A DNA stretch of 64,000 nt, from contig NZ_CP070608.1 of the NCBI RefSeq assembly GCF_017068455.1, forward strand, positions 4,073,994 through 4,137,993. The letters run 5' to 3'. The DNA is from Fulvivirga lutea (lineage in GTDB: Bacteria > Bacteroidota > Bacteroidia > Cytophagales > Cyclobacteriaceae). Shown in pieces: positions 25,481-33,881 of this stretch. Every line of letters begins with the position of its first letter. Position 1 is the stretch's first letter. The notes below the pieces were generated by a model. The model saw only the letters and a program-made list of their open reading frames with translations. It searched no databases and was not told the origin of the DNA. Made by a program: the position numbers and the translations under genes.

Positions 25481-25827
25481 CAATCTTCCTTTTTAGGTCT
25501 ATTTATAATAGGCTTTGCTTGCTTTCTGATAACAGGTTTACCAGGTTTCTTCATCACCGGTTTCGCCTTTCCTGCTATCTTGGGCTTAACAATTGGCCTT
25601 TTTACTTCTTTAGAATCATTATCATTATTTACTTCTTTCGAGTCTTTCGCTTCACTAAGCAAATACCTTCTCCTTAAATCATTAATCAAAAACAGTTTTT
25701 GAGATGTAAAACTATTAGGATGCATTTGTTCGTATTCCTGCTTGAACTTTAGGTATTGCTTTTGATCTCCCGCTTCATACAGCTTTGGATCAATTTTTTT
25801 TGACTTGAGATATTCGATAAAGTCCAT
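25480..25827 (-). CDS. Small basic Lys/Pro-rich protein, unknown
   Basis: A 115-residue protein from the ATG at 25827. The first ~70 residues are a helical domain ([19 protein letters not shown]... [22 protein letters not shown]). The rest is a disordered, strongly basic tail with repeated KP/RP pairs ([26 protein letters not shown]). It resembles nucleic-acid- or ribosome-binding tails, but no family is recognised. Its stop overlaps the kbl start by 1 nt, so it is coupled to threonine catabolism genes. Confidence 0.6.
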   Translation of the reverse strand: MDFIEYLKSKKIDPKLYEAGDQKQYLKFKQEYEQMHPNSFTSQKLFLINDLRRRYLLSEAKDSKEVNNDNDSKEVKRPIVKPKIAGKAKPVMKKPGKPVIRKQAKPIINRPKKED

Positions 25828-25833
25828 GAATAG

Positions 25834-25841
25834 CAAATATA
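25834..25841 (-). promoter_or_regulatory. Candidate -7 element for the basic protein-kbl unit
   Basis: TATATTTG on the minus strand, perfect TAnnTTTG, only 7 nt before the ATG. If used, the mRNA would be nearly leaderless. Confidence 0.3.
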
Positions 25842-25894
25842 TAACTTGCTCGCTCAAAGCGCGAACAGAATTTCAATCGTTTGAATGAAATGTC

Positions 25895-25902
25895 TAAATT
25901 CG
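25895..25902 (+). promoter_or_regulatory. Candidate -7 element for tdh
   Basis: TAAATTCG (one mismatch to TAnnTTTG) 19 nt before the ATG; a TTTC lies 20 nt upstream of it in the -33 position. Confidence 0.35.
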
Positions 25903-25921
25903 CACCGAGCAATAATTAACT

Positions 25922-26878
25922 ATGGATAAAATACTTGTGATTGGTGCCTTAGGGCAACTTGGGTCTGAATTAAGTTTAGCGCTTCGCGATATTTATGGTA
26001 GAGACAATGTAGTTATTACCGATATCAAAGAACCATCTGGTAAGTTGGCTGATGGACCATCAGAAATTCTCAATGCTATGGATCGGGAAAAGCTTTTCGA
26101 ATTAGCAGACAAACATCAAATAACACAGGTATATCATTTAGCCGCCATTCTTTCAGCCAAAGGTGAGTCTGACCCAAAATTTGCCTGGCAATTGAATATG
26201 GACAGCTTAATCCATGTTCTGGATCTTGCCAAAGAAAAAAATCTAAAAAGAATTTACTGGCCTAGTTCAATAGCTGTATTCGGGCCATCAACACCAGTTG
26301 ATAATACACCACAAAATACGATTATGGATCCCAACACAATTTATGGGATAAGTAAGCTGGCCGGTGAGAGATGGTGTGAGTACTATCACAATAAATATGG
26401 TGTAGATGTTAGAAGCTTAAGATACCCTGGATTAATTGGCCATAAAGCGAAACCAGGAGGTGGGACAACTGATTATGCAGTAGATATCTATTACAAAGCT
26501 TTAGAAGAAGGTAAATATGAGTGCTTCTTATCAGAAAATACCTATTTACCCATGATGTATATGGATGACGCTGTGAAGGCCACTATTGATTTGATGCAGG
26601 CAGAGGAAAGTGATGTTAAAGTAAGATCCAGCTATAATATCAGTGCCATTAGTTTTTCCCCTAAAGAAATAGCTGAATCCATTAAAAAAGAAATGCCTGA
26701 GTTTGAAATTTCTTACTCACCGGATTTCAGACAAAAAATTGCTGACTCCTGGCCTAATTCAATTGATGATAGCAGTGCCAGAAATGACTGGGGTTGGTCT
26801 CACCAATTTGATTTAGATAAAATGACTTCGGAAATTCTTACAGGATTAAAACCTCTATTGAACAATCAAACGTCCTGA
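25922..26878 (+). CDS. tdh: L-threonine 3-dehydrogenase, SDR/epimerase type
   Basis: A 318-residue NAD-dependent extended short-chain dehydrogenase. The Rossmann motif GALGQLG (8-14) and catalytic Y141-G-I-S-K145 with S115/S116 are present. LRYPGLIGHKAKPGGGTTDY and a FRQKIADSWPNSIDDS C-terminal segment are specific to the SDR-type threonine dehydrogenase, not the zinc-dependent Tdh. It oxidises threonine to 2-amino-3-ketobutyrate, the substrate of the neighbouring kbl product. The end overlaps the convergent T9SS-cargo gene by 24 nt. Confidence 0.92.
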   Translation: MDKILVIGALGQLGSELSLALRDIYGRDNVVITDIKEPSGKLADGPSEILNAMDREKLFELADKHQITQVYHLAAILSAKGESDPKFAWQLNMDSLIHVLDLAKEKNLKRIYWPSSIAVFGPSTPVDNTPQNTIMDPNTIYGISKLAGERWCEYYHNKYGVDVRSLRYPGLIGHKAKPGGGTTDYAVDIYYKALEEGKYECFLSENTYLPMMYMDDAVKATIDLMQAEESDVKVRSSYNISAISFSPKEIAESIKKEMPEFEISYSPDFRQKIADSWPNSIDDSSARNDWGWSHQFDLDKMTSEILTGLKPLLNNQTS

Positions 26879-27886
26879 TCTTTCAGACGTTGAAGAAAAC
26901 ACTTTTACAAAGTAAAGTCCAGGCTTCATATTCTGATGTAAGTTAAAATCATACTGAGATCCTGAGAAGGTTTTTGTGAGAATTACTTCACCCAAAATAT
27001 TCACTACACTAAGAGAAAGGGCTTCTGTTTCTTCTGCGTTTGTAATAATATTAACTAAACCACCCGGGCTCACTGGGTTTGTAAATACTAGCTTTCCCTC
27101 TTCTAAAGAAGTAAAATCAACGGCCACTGGCGCAAACGTTTCTGAAGTACCATCAAAATCTGTTTGTTTTAATCGGTAATATGATCTTCCAAAAGATGGG
27201 TTTTTATCGGTATAACTATATTCTAATGGCGCCAAACTGTTTCCTGCACCATCCACTGTTGTTAATAAACTATAGTTAATGCCATCTGATGATTTTTCGA
27301 CTGTGAAAAAGTCGTTATTGATTTCGGTATAGGTTGACCACGCAAGCTCGATATAGTTTCTATTAGATTTTGCATTAAAAAATGCTAGTTCAATTGGAAG
27401 AGGTGCATTAGGGTCAGAATTTTCATCAATCGTACCCGGACCAGTTAATGTTTCATTACTACAGCCAGGGCATGCATTTCCCCAAACACCATTACCATTT
27501 ATTTCTATTAGAGAGCCTGATGCATTATTATTTGCTACCAATTGTGCGCCACTTTCAAAAACTATCTCTACACCAGCAGGTAATAAAAGTTTTGCATTTG
27601 AACTAAAAGTAAGAATTCCAGTTGAAGTAATTGTAATGGTCGTTATTGATGTAGAACTTGTTAAGTCAATTACTTCATTTTCTATGTTGAAATCCCTGTT
27701 AATTACAATGTTTGTTCCATCCCATGCTCCACTTACAGTATTAGAAGCTCCTGAACAACTCCAGTTCGTAGTTCTTGACCATCCTTTTGGATTTCCAGAA
27801 ATTACATTATTTAAACTTGTGCAAGTTTGACCGATGGCAATCTCTGCCAAGAAACTCATAACAAATACTAGAAAATATTTTTTCAT
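26855..27886 (-). CDS. T9SS-secreted protein with type A sorting domain
   Basis: A 343-residue protein with a signal peptide (to IGQ, residue 20). The first half (about 55-140) is Thr/Ser/Val-rich with beta-helix-like strands. A region at about 165-250 reads PIELAFFNAKSNRNYIELAW... SYTDKNPSFGRSYYRLKQTDFDG, common before sorting tails in Cytophagales. The last ~75 residues are a type A C-terminal domain: ALSLSVVNILGEVI, then KPGLYFVKV and a RLIVQ end. It should be exported across the outer membrane by the type IX system that includes SprA, encoded 15 kb away. Function is unknown. Confidence 0.85.
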   Translation of the reverse strand: MKKYFLVFVMSFLAEIAIGQTCTSLNNVISGNPKGWSRTTNWSCSGASNTVSGAWDGTNIVINRDFNIENEVIDLTSSTSITTITITSTGILTFSSNAKLLLPAGVEIVFESGAQLVANNNASGSLIEINGNGVWGNACPGCSNETLTGPGTIDENSDPNAPLPIELAFFNAKSNRNYIELAWSTYTEINNDFFTVEKSSDGINYSLLTTVDGAGNSLAPLEYSYTDKNPSFGRSYYRLKQTDFDGTSETFAPVAVDFTSLEEGKLVFTNPVSPGGLVNIITNAEETEALSLSVVNILGEVILTKTFSGSQYDFNLHQNMKPGLYFVKVFSSTSERSGRLIVQ

Positions 27887-27907
27887 AACTCTTTTAATAC
27901 AACGAAA

Positions 27908-27937
27908 TAAGTAAAAGTAACTAGGTGTTTTTACTTA
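27908..27937. other. 9-bp inverted repeat upstream of the T9SS cargo gene
   Basis: TAAGTAAAA / TTTTACTTA with a 12-nt spacer, 22-51 nt upstream of the start at 27886. It could be an operator or a leader hairpin; no promoter box is clearly associated. The rest of 27887-28109 is AT-rich without a gene. Confidence 0.35.
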
Positions 27938-28056
27938 CAACATGCAAAGAAACAATTATTACACCACACTTTAAAAGTTTATTTTTGGTCTATAAAACAA
28001 TTTTATTACTGCCCATCCTCCCAAAACGGGAATTTCATCCTTAATTTGAAATAGAG

Positions 28057-28087
28057 TTTGCAATTACTAATTCGAAAAGTAACTTTA
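28057..28087 (+). promoter_or_regulatory. Promoter of the enoyl-CoA hydratase operon
   Basis: TTTG (28057-28060), 19 nt, TAACTTTA (28080-28087), ending 22 nt before the ATG at 28110. Confidence 0.5.
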
Positions 28088-28109
28088 AATCGAATAACAA
28101 TAAGTAACC

Positions 28110-28892
28110 ATGGCAGCATTCCAAAACATACTTACAGAGCTTAATGAAGGCATTTTAACTGCAACAATTAATAGACCAGAAAGCCTCAACGCGCTCAATA
28201 TTGCAACAATTGATGACTTGAAGAGTTTAATCACAGAAGTTTATGATTATGAAGAAATCAAAGCTTTAATTCTCACTGGCTCCGGTGAAAAGGCATTTGT
28301 AGCAGGCGCAGACATTACGGAAATTGCCGAATTAGATGAAATGAACGCTCGTAATTTTGCTGAAAACGGCCAGGAAGTGTTTGCACTTTATGAAAATTGC
28401 CCTAAACCTGTTATTGCAGCAGTCAATGGTTTTGCGCTTGGCGGTGGTTGTGAACTTGCTATGGCATGTCATATGAGAGTAGCTTCCAATAATGCAAAGT
28501 TTGGACAGCCCGAGGTGAACTTAGGAATAATTCCTGGCTATGGTGGAACTCAAAGACTTACCCAACTAATTGGCAAAGGAAAGGCATTTGAATTAATGAT
28601 GACAGGAGATATGATCTCTGCCGATGAAGCCAAGTCATTAGGCCTCGTTAATCATGTGGTGCAATCAAAAGAAGAGCTCCACGAATTGTGTAACAAAATA
28701 CTTTCAAAAATACTTTCAAAAGCACCATTGGCAGTAGGTATGGTTATCGACTGTATTAACGCAGTTTATTCTGATGAAGATGGTTACCAAACGGAAGCAA
28801 ATGCCTTCTCACATTGCACGAAAACAGAAGATTTTGCAGAGGGAACGAAGGCATTTTTGGAAAAAAGAAAGCCTGAATTTAAAGGCGAATAA
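28110..28892 (+). CDS. Enoyl-CoA hydratase (crotonase family)
   Basis: A 260-residue crotonase. Oxyanion-hole segments AFVAGADITE (62-71) and NGFALGGGCELA (106-117) and both catalytic glutamates, E115 and E135 (FGQPEVNLGIIPG), are present, so it is a true hydratase adding water to trans-2-enoyl-CoA. It may serve butyryl/crotonyl-CoA or general beta-oxidation; substrate chain length is not deducible. The flippase gene follows after 15 nt, probably in the same transcript. Confidence 0.92.
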   Translation: MAAFQNILTELNEGILTATINRPESLNALNIATIDDLKSLITEVYDYEEIKALILTGSGEKAFVAGADITEIAELDEMNARNFAENGQEVFALYENCPKPVIAAVNGFALGGGCELAMACHMRVASNNAKFGQPEVNLGIIPGYGGTQRLTQLIGKGKAFELMMTGDMISADEAKSLGLVNHVVQSKEELHELCNKILSKILSKAPLAVGMVIDCINAVYSDEDGYQTEANAFSHCTKTEDFAEGTKAFLEKRKPEFKGE

Positions 28893-28907
28893 TTCCATCA
28901 CTTTATA

Positions 28908-30356
28908 ATGGGGCAACTTAGAAGTCTTGCAGGACAAACTGCTATATACGGTGTAAGTAGTATACTTGGCAGAGTTATAAACTATTTACTTGTAGGACTT
29001 CATACTGCTATTTTCCTTCCGGAACAGCTCGGTATAGTTGCCAGTTTATTTGCCTACACTGCCATTTTTTTAGTGATATATACCTATGGCATGGAAACAA
29101 CATTTTTCAGGTTTGCTAAGGATAATCTGGAAAAGGCCTACACTTCATCATGCACAGTAGTAATTATTATTAGCACAGTTTTATCAGCAACTATATATTT
29201 TAATTCTGATTTTTTAGCACCTCTCATCGGCTATCCTTCAGCTGGAAAATACATTGAATGGCTGGCCATTATTTTATGGATAGATGCGGTATTATCTATA
29301 CCGTTCGGTAGGTTAAGATTTGAAAATAAAGCTAAAAAATTTGCATCCATAAAAATTGCTAACATTCTCATTAACATAGGGTTACAATTTTTCTTCCTAT
29401 TAATTATTCCCTCGCTAGATTCATCCTTTGAAGTAACTATTGGCTCAATATTTTTAGCCAACCTTATTGCCAATGCACTGATGGTTTTAATGCTCTACAA
29501 AGAGGTCATTAAAATTAGGTTCCATTGGGATAAACAAGTAATGCAAACGGTTTTTAGTTATTCTACACCCATCTTTCTGATGGGACTCGCAGGTATGATG
29601 AATGAGCAGCTTGACAAAATTCTGATCGAACATTTCCTTCCTGACTCATATTATAAATCAATGGACAGCACTGCAGCAACAGGGGTTTATAGCCAAACGT
29701 TTAAACTAGGTGTGCTGATGATGCTGGCCGTTCAGGCTTTCCGTTACGCGGGCGAGCCCTTTTTCTTTGCACAAGCCGATGATAAAAAGGCTCCTGAGTT
29801 ATTTGCTCGTGTAATGCACTATTTTGTGATTTTTGGGCTTTTATTATTTGTGCTTGTAAGCTTAAATGTTGATTTCATTGCCTCCATTTTTTTAAGACAG
29901 CCTGAATACAGGGTGGCCCTATACCTTGTCCCGTTAATTCTCTTTGGAAAACTTATTTATGGAGTTTATCTAAATCTTAGTATCTGGTTTAAGATTACCG
30001 ATAAAACCAGGTATGGCCTTTATTTTAGTCTTATAGGATTATTTGTAACTCTAGCTGGCAATGTGTTATTGTTACCAAAAATTGGACTTTTGGGATGCGC
30101 CATTAGTATCATTTGTTGTTACTTATCGATGAGCTTGGTGTGTTATATTATCGGTCAGAAGCACTTTCCTATCCCTTACAACTTCACAAAACTTATACCT
30201 TACGCAATTACAGCAGTTGTGCTTGTGTATATGGGGGAATTATATCAGCATCCCAACTTCACCATTGACACTACTATTAACATAGTTTGTTCAATACTTA
30301 TCACCATCGTTCTTTGGGTTATTGAAAAAAATAAATTGTCGGCAGGAAAGCTTTAA
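28908..30356 (+). CDS. Polysaccharide (Wzx-like) flippase, MOP superfamily
   Basis: A 482-residue integral membrane protein with about 14 hydrophobic helices. It opens with LAGQTAIYGVSSILGRVINYLL, the typical start of Bacteroidota lipopolysaccharide/O-antigen export proteins of the polysaccharide-transporter branch. It probably flips a lipid-linked oligosaccharide across the inner membrane. It lies just upstream of a sugar nucleotidyltransferase, which supports a role in surface glycan assembly; there is no full glycan cluster around it. Confidence 0.85.
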   Translation: MGQLRSLAGQTAIYGVSSILGRVINYLLVGLHTAIFLPEQLGIVASLFAYTAIFLVIYTYGMETTFFRFAKDNLEKAYTSSCTVVIIISTVLSATIYFNSDFLAPLIGYPSAGKYIEWLAIILWIDAVLSIPFGRLRFENKAKKFASIKIANILINIGLQFFFLLIIPSLDSSFEVTIGSIFLANLIANALMVLMLYKEVIKIRFHWDKQVMQTVFSYSTPIFLMGLAGMMNEQLDKILIEHFLPDSYYKSMDSTAATGVYSQTFKLGVLMMLAVQAFRYAGEPFFFAQADDKKAPELFARVMHYFVIFGLLLFVLVSLNVDFIASIFLRQPEYRVALYLVPLILFGKLIYGVYLNLSIWFKITDKTRYGLYFSLIGLFVTLAGNVLLLPKIGLLGCAISIICCYLSMSLVCYIIGQKHFPIPYNFTKLIPYAITAVVLVYMGELYQHPNFTIDTTINIVCSILITIVLWVIEKNKLSAGKL

Positions 30357-30363
30357 TTTTTCT

Positions 30364-30371
30364 TAGTTTTG
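30364..30371 (+). promoter_or_regulatory. Candidate -7 element for the nucleotidyltransferase gene
   Basis: TAGTTTTG matches TAnnTTTG, 30 nt before the ATG at 30402 and just after the flippase stop. Confidence 0.35.
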
Positions 30372-30401
30372 AGGCTGGGTAACTGAAAAAAGAATTCTGA
30401 A

Positions 30402-31403
30402 ATGAATATAATTATTCCTATGGCTGGTCGTGGTACTCGACTTAGACCACACACTTTAACCACTCCTAAACCTTTAATTCCTATAGCAGGTAAGCCAATA
30501 GTAAATAGACTGGTTGAAGATATTGTAGAAGTTTGTTCGGAATCAGTTAAAAATATTGGGTTCATCATTGGCCGCGATTTTGGTAAAGAAATAGAGGCTG
30601 ATTTGAAGGCTATTGCCAAATCATTAGGCGCGGAAGGTCATATCTTTTATCAAGATGACAAATTAGGTACCGCACACGCCATTCTGTGTGCTCAGGAATT
30701 GCTTGAAGGTAATGTAATTGTAGCGTTTGCTGATACGCTTTTTAAGGCAGATTTTAAGCTCGACTCGAGCAAAGATGGTATTATCTGGGTACAGCAAGTA
30801 GATGACCCTTCTGCATTTGGCGTTGTAAAAACGGATGAAGGCGTTATCACAGATTTTGTTGAAAAGCCAGCAGAATTTGTTTCTGACCTAGCCATAATTG
30901 GGATTTATTATTTCAAGAATGGAGCCTTTTTGCGGTCTGAGCTACAATATCTTATTGACAACGACATTAAGGTTAAAGGTGAATATCAACTAACAAATGC
31001 CCTTGAAAATATGAAGAACAAGGGATCAAACTTTGTTCCAGGACAGGTTAGTGAATGGCTCGATTGCGGAAATAAAAACGCAACAGTTTACACCAACAAA
31101 AGGTACTTAGAATTCATAAAAGATGAAGATCTAATTGCAAAATCAGCCTCCATAAAGAACTCGGTAATTATACCTCCTGTATATATAGGCGAAAAAGCAG
31201 TGATTGAGAACTCAATTATTGGGCCACATGTATCTTTGGGAAATAAGTCATCAATAAAAAATTCTATTGTTCAGAATAGTATAATTCAGACAAATACCAA
31301 CATAAATAATTCAAATATGAAAAACTCAATGTTGGGTAATCACGTTACCCTTGAAGGTAAATCAGATGATCTGAGTGTTGGAGACTACAACACTATCTCT
31401 TAA
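30402..31403 (+). CDS. Sugar-phosphate nucleotidyltransferase with left-handed beta-helix tail
   Basis: A 333-residue enzyme. The N-terminal GT-A domain has the pyrophosphorylase signature MAGRGTRLRPHTLTTPKPL (7-25), VAFADTLF and VEKP. The C-terminal ~75 residues form hexapeptide (LbH) repeats (IIPPVYIGEKAVIENSIIG). It activates a sugar-1-phosphate with a nucleoside triphosphate; whether the product is dTDP-glucose, GDP-mannose or UDP-sugar cannot be told. TPR-DUF4292-envC genes follow after 8 nt, a conserved Bacteroidota order. Confidence 0.88.
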   Translation: MNIIIPMAGRGTRLRPHTLTTPKPLIPIAGKPIVNRLVEDIVEVCSESVKNIGFIIGRDFGKEIEADLKAIAKSLGAEGHIFYQDDKLGTAHAILCAQELLEGNVIVAFADTLFKADFKLDSSKDGIIWVQQVDDPSAFGVVKTDEGVITDFVEKPAEFVSDLAIIGIYYFKNGAFLRSELQYLIDNDIKVKGEYQLTNALENMKNKGSNFVPGQVSEWLDCGNKNATVYTNKRYLEFIKDEDLIAKSASIKNSVIIPPVYIGEKAVIENSIIGPHVSLGNKSSIKNSIVQNSIIQTNTNINNSNMKNSMLGNHVTLEGKSDDLSVGDYNTIS

Positions 31404-31411
31404 ATCAATTA

Positions 31412-33130
31412 ATGTTAAAGCAGTTATTATATAGTTTTTGTGTAGGTGCCTGTTTGCTATTAATCAGCAACCAGGCTATAGGCCAGAAAAAAGGTAAAAA
31501 TTGGGAAACAAAACTTCGTGAAGCTGAATTTTACTTTACAGAAGGTGAGAAGTATTACATTCTTGAAGATTACTCAAAGGCCTTAGTACTTTTTCAAAAA
31601 TCATTAGATATCAATGATGAAAACGCCACAGTCTATTTCAAAATAGGCCAGATTTATGCTAAAGGTAGCGAACTACAAAAGGCGCTAGAAAATGCGTTAA
31701 GAGCATTAGAATTGAACGATAGCAACAAGTATTTCTACATTCTTGTAGCTGATATCTATACACAACTAGGAAACTTTCCTAAAGCTGCAGATACCTATGA
31801 GCAATTAATTGACAAGATAGAAAACACGGAAATCTATTTATTTGAATTAGCTGCTTTGTATTTATATCAACAGAGGTATGATGATGCCATAGCTACTTAT
31901 AATAAGGTTGAAAAATCATACGGTATCTCAGAAGAGATAACTTTTCAAAAACAAAAGATTTATTTACAAACTAACCAGTTAGACCTTGCATTGGAAGAAG
32001 GCCGAAAGTTGATAGAAGCATATCCTGATGAAGAAAGCTTTGTGATTAAACAAGCTGAGATATTGATGTCTAACAAAAGGGAAGCTGATGCAAAATCGCT
32101 TTTAGAAGATTTTCTTGCGAATCACTCTAACGGCAATCACCAATCGCGTTTAATACTTGCTGAATTAAAACGAAGAAGTGGTGAAGTAGAAAGCGCACTT
32201 AGTGAGCTGAAGAAAGCTTTCAGTAATCCTAATTTTAATGCTGGAAATAAAATACAATTGTTGGCTCAATATAGAGCCAGTCTTCCTGTAAATGAGCTTA
32301 AGCAACTGGCGCTTCCTTTAGGTAAATTAGTAGTTGATACACATCCGGATGTAGCAGATGCGCATATTATCTATGGTGATCTACTTCAACAAGTAGGTGA
32401 ATCAGAAAATGCTAAAAATCAATATGTTGCATCAACAAAAATAGACCCTTCCAATATTTCGGTATGGCAGAATATTATTCAACTTCATTTTGAATTAAAT
32501 GAAGTGGACAGTGTTATTTATCATTCAGATATTGCCCTTGAGTTATTTCCCAACCAAGGTATTCTATACTATTATAATGGAGCCGCCAACCTACAACAAG
32601 GTAATGATGAAGATGCGGTATTTTCTTTGGAGCAGGGCAAGCGACTTTCATCCAGCAATTTGAGTTTATTGAGTGGGTTTAATGCGTTGTTGGGAGATGC
32701 ATATAACAATATTAAGGAGTATAAGAAATCAGATGAAGCCTATGAAGCTGCGCTCGATTTTGATCCAAATAATGACCTCGTACTCAATAACTACAGTTAT
32801 TTTTTGGCTATCAGGAATCAAGATTTAGATAAAGCCGAAAAAATGTCGAAGTTGGTAATTGATAGAAATCCTACCAACGTCACTTATTTAGATACATATG
32901 CCTGGGTGTTATATACTAAAGAAAAGTACAAAGAAGCAAAGAAAGTGATGGAGAAGGCCATAGAAATTGGAGGCGTTGAAGCCATTCATTACGAACATTA
33001 CGGTGACATTTTATACAAATTAGGCAAAGTAGACGAAGCTGTTGAACAGTGGAAAATAGCGAAAGGCATGGACCCTAATGCAGAACTTATTGATAAAAAA
33101 ATTGCCGATAGAAAGCTTTATGAAAAATAA
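31412..33130 (+). CDS. Exported TPR-repeat protein
   Basis: A 572-residue protein with a signal peptide (to AIGQ, residue 25). The remainder is a long alpha-solenoid with about ten tetratricopeptide repeats, such as AEFYFTEGEKYYILEDYSKALVLF and ATVYFKIGQIYAKGSELQKALE. It is probably a periplasmic scaffold. Its 3' end overlaps the DUF4292 lipoprotein gene by 11 nt, so it is likely a partner of that protein and the EnvC-like protein in envelope assembly (inference). Confidence 0.88.
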   Translation: MLKQLLYSFCVGACLLLISNQAIGQKKGKNWETKLREAEFYFTEGEKYYILEDYSKALVLFQKSLDINDENATVYFKIGQIYAKGSELQKALENALRALELNDSNKYFYILVADIYTQLGNFPKAADTYEQLIDKIENTEIYLFELAALYLYQQRYDDAIATYNKVEKSYGISEEITFQKQKIYLQTNQLDLALEEGRKLIEAYPDEESFVIKQAEILMSNKREADAKSLLEDFLANHSNGNHQSRLILAELKRRSGEVESALSELKKAFSNPNFNAGNKIQLLAQYRASLPVNELKQLALPLGKLVVDTHPDVADAHIIYGDLLQQVGESENAKNQYVASTKIDPSNISVWQNIIQLHFELNEVDSVIYHSDIALELFPNQGILYYYNGAANLQQGNDEDAVFSLEQGKRLSSSNLSLLSGFNALLGDAYNNIKEYKKSDEAYEAALDFDPNNDLVLNNYSYFLAIRNQDLDKAEKMSKLVIDRNPTNVTYLDTYAWVLYTKEKYKEAKKVMEKAIEIGGVEAIHYEHYGDILYKLGKVDEAVEQWKIAKGMDPNAELIDKKIADRKLYEK

Positions 33131-33881
33131 AATAGCAGCATTCCCCTGCTTATTAATCGCAATAATTTTAGGAAGTGGATGTAGTAACAAATTTCAAGGT
33201 GTTACCTGGAATTTGCTGGATAAAAACAAACTGGATGTTCGCGAAATAGATTTCGAGTACTTCTCCGGCAAAGCAAAGATCAATTATAAAGATGAAGAGC
33301 TAGACATTAAAGCCAGAGCAAATGTCAGAATTAAAAAAGATAGTGCTATTTGGATAGCATTCTCTGCAGTAGGTATACAAGGTGCCCGATGTATGATCAG
33401 CCAGGATTCCATTACAATCCTAAATTTGGTAAAGAAAGAATACTACGTTTTCAATTACGATTCTCTTAGTAAGCAATTTAATTTCGATGTAAATTTTGAT
33501 GCTATTCAATCCGTTGCCTTAGGTAACTTAATCAAACCATATACTAAAGGTGACCATTCAGAACGTGTAGATGATTTCTATCAGTTAAAGCAGAAATCAG
33601 GTAAAGTGGAAATGACAAACTTTGTAAGCGCAGAAACAATGAAAATTGAGCGGGTTGAAATGCTTGAGCCAAGCTCTAAAAATACCGCAGTAATCAGGTA
33701 TTACGACTTTCAGTTGGTTGAAGAACACGCGTTTCCTTATTCAGCCATAATTTCTTTATTTTACAAAGCCAATACAGGCACTTTAAATACAGTTATTGAG
33801 TTTGAATACAATAAAGCTGAAATTGAACACAAACCTTTAAAATTCCCTTTCAGTATACCTAAAAAATATGAGCGTAAGTAA
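33120..33881 (+). CDS. DUF4292 lipoprotein
   Basis: A 253-residue protein from the ATG at 33120 (an in-frame start at 33078 would remove the signal sequence from the N-terminus). Residues 1-21 form a lipoprotein signal ending GSGC. The mature part is a LolA/LolB-like antiparallel beta protein with a RIKKDSAIWIAFSAVGIQGARCMI core. DUF4292 occurs only in Bacteroidota and is usually next to TPR and EnvC-like genes, as here. It may carry or sense lipids or lipoproteins at the outer membrane; function unproven. Confidence 0.85.
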   Translation: MKNKIAAFPCLLIAIILGSGCSNKFQGVTWNLLDKNKLDVREIDFEYFSGKAKINYKDEELDIKARANVRIKKDSAIWIAFSAVGIQGARCMISQDSITILNLVKKEYYVFNYDSLSKQFNFDVNFDAIQSVALGNLIKPYTKGDHSERVDDFYQLKQKSGKVEMTNFVSAETMKIERVEMLEPSSKNTAVIRYYDFQLVEEHAFPYSAIISLFYKANTGTLNTVIEFEYNKAEIEHKPLKFPFSIPKKYERK

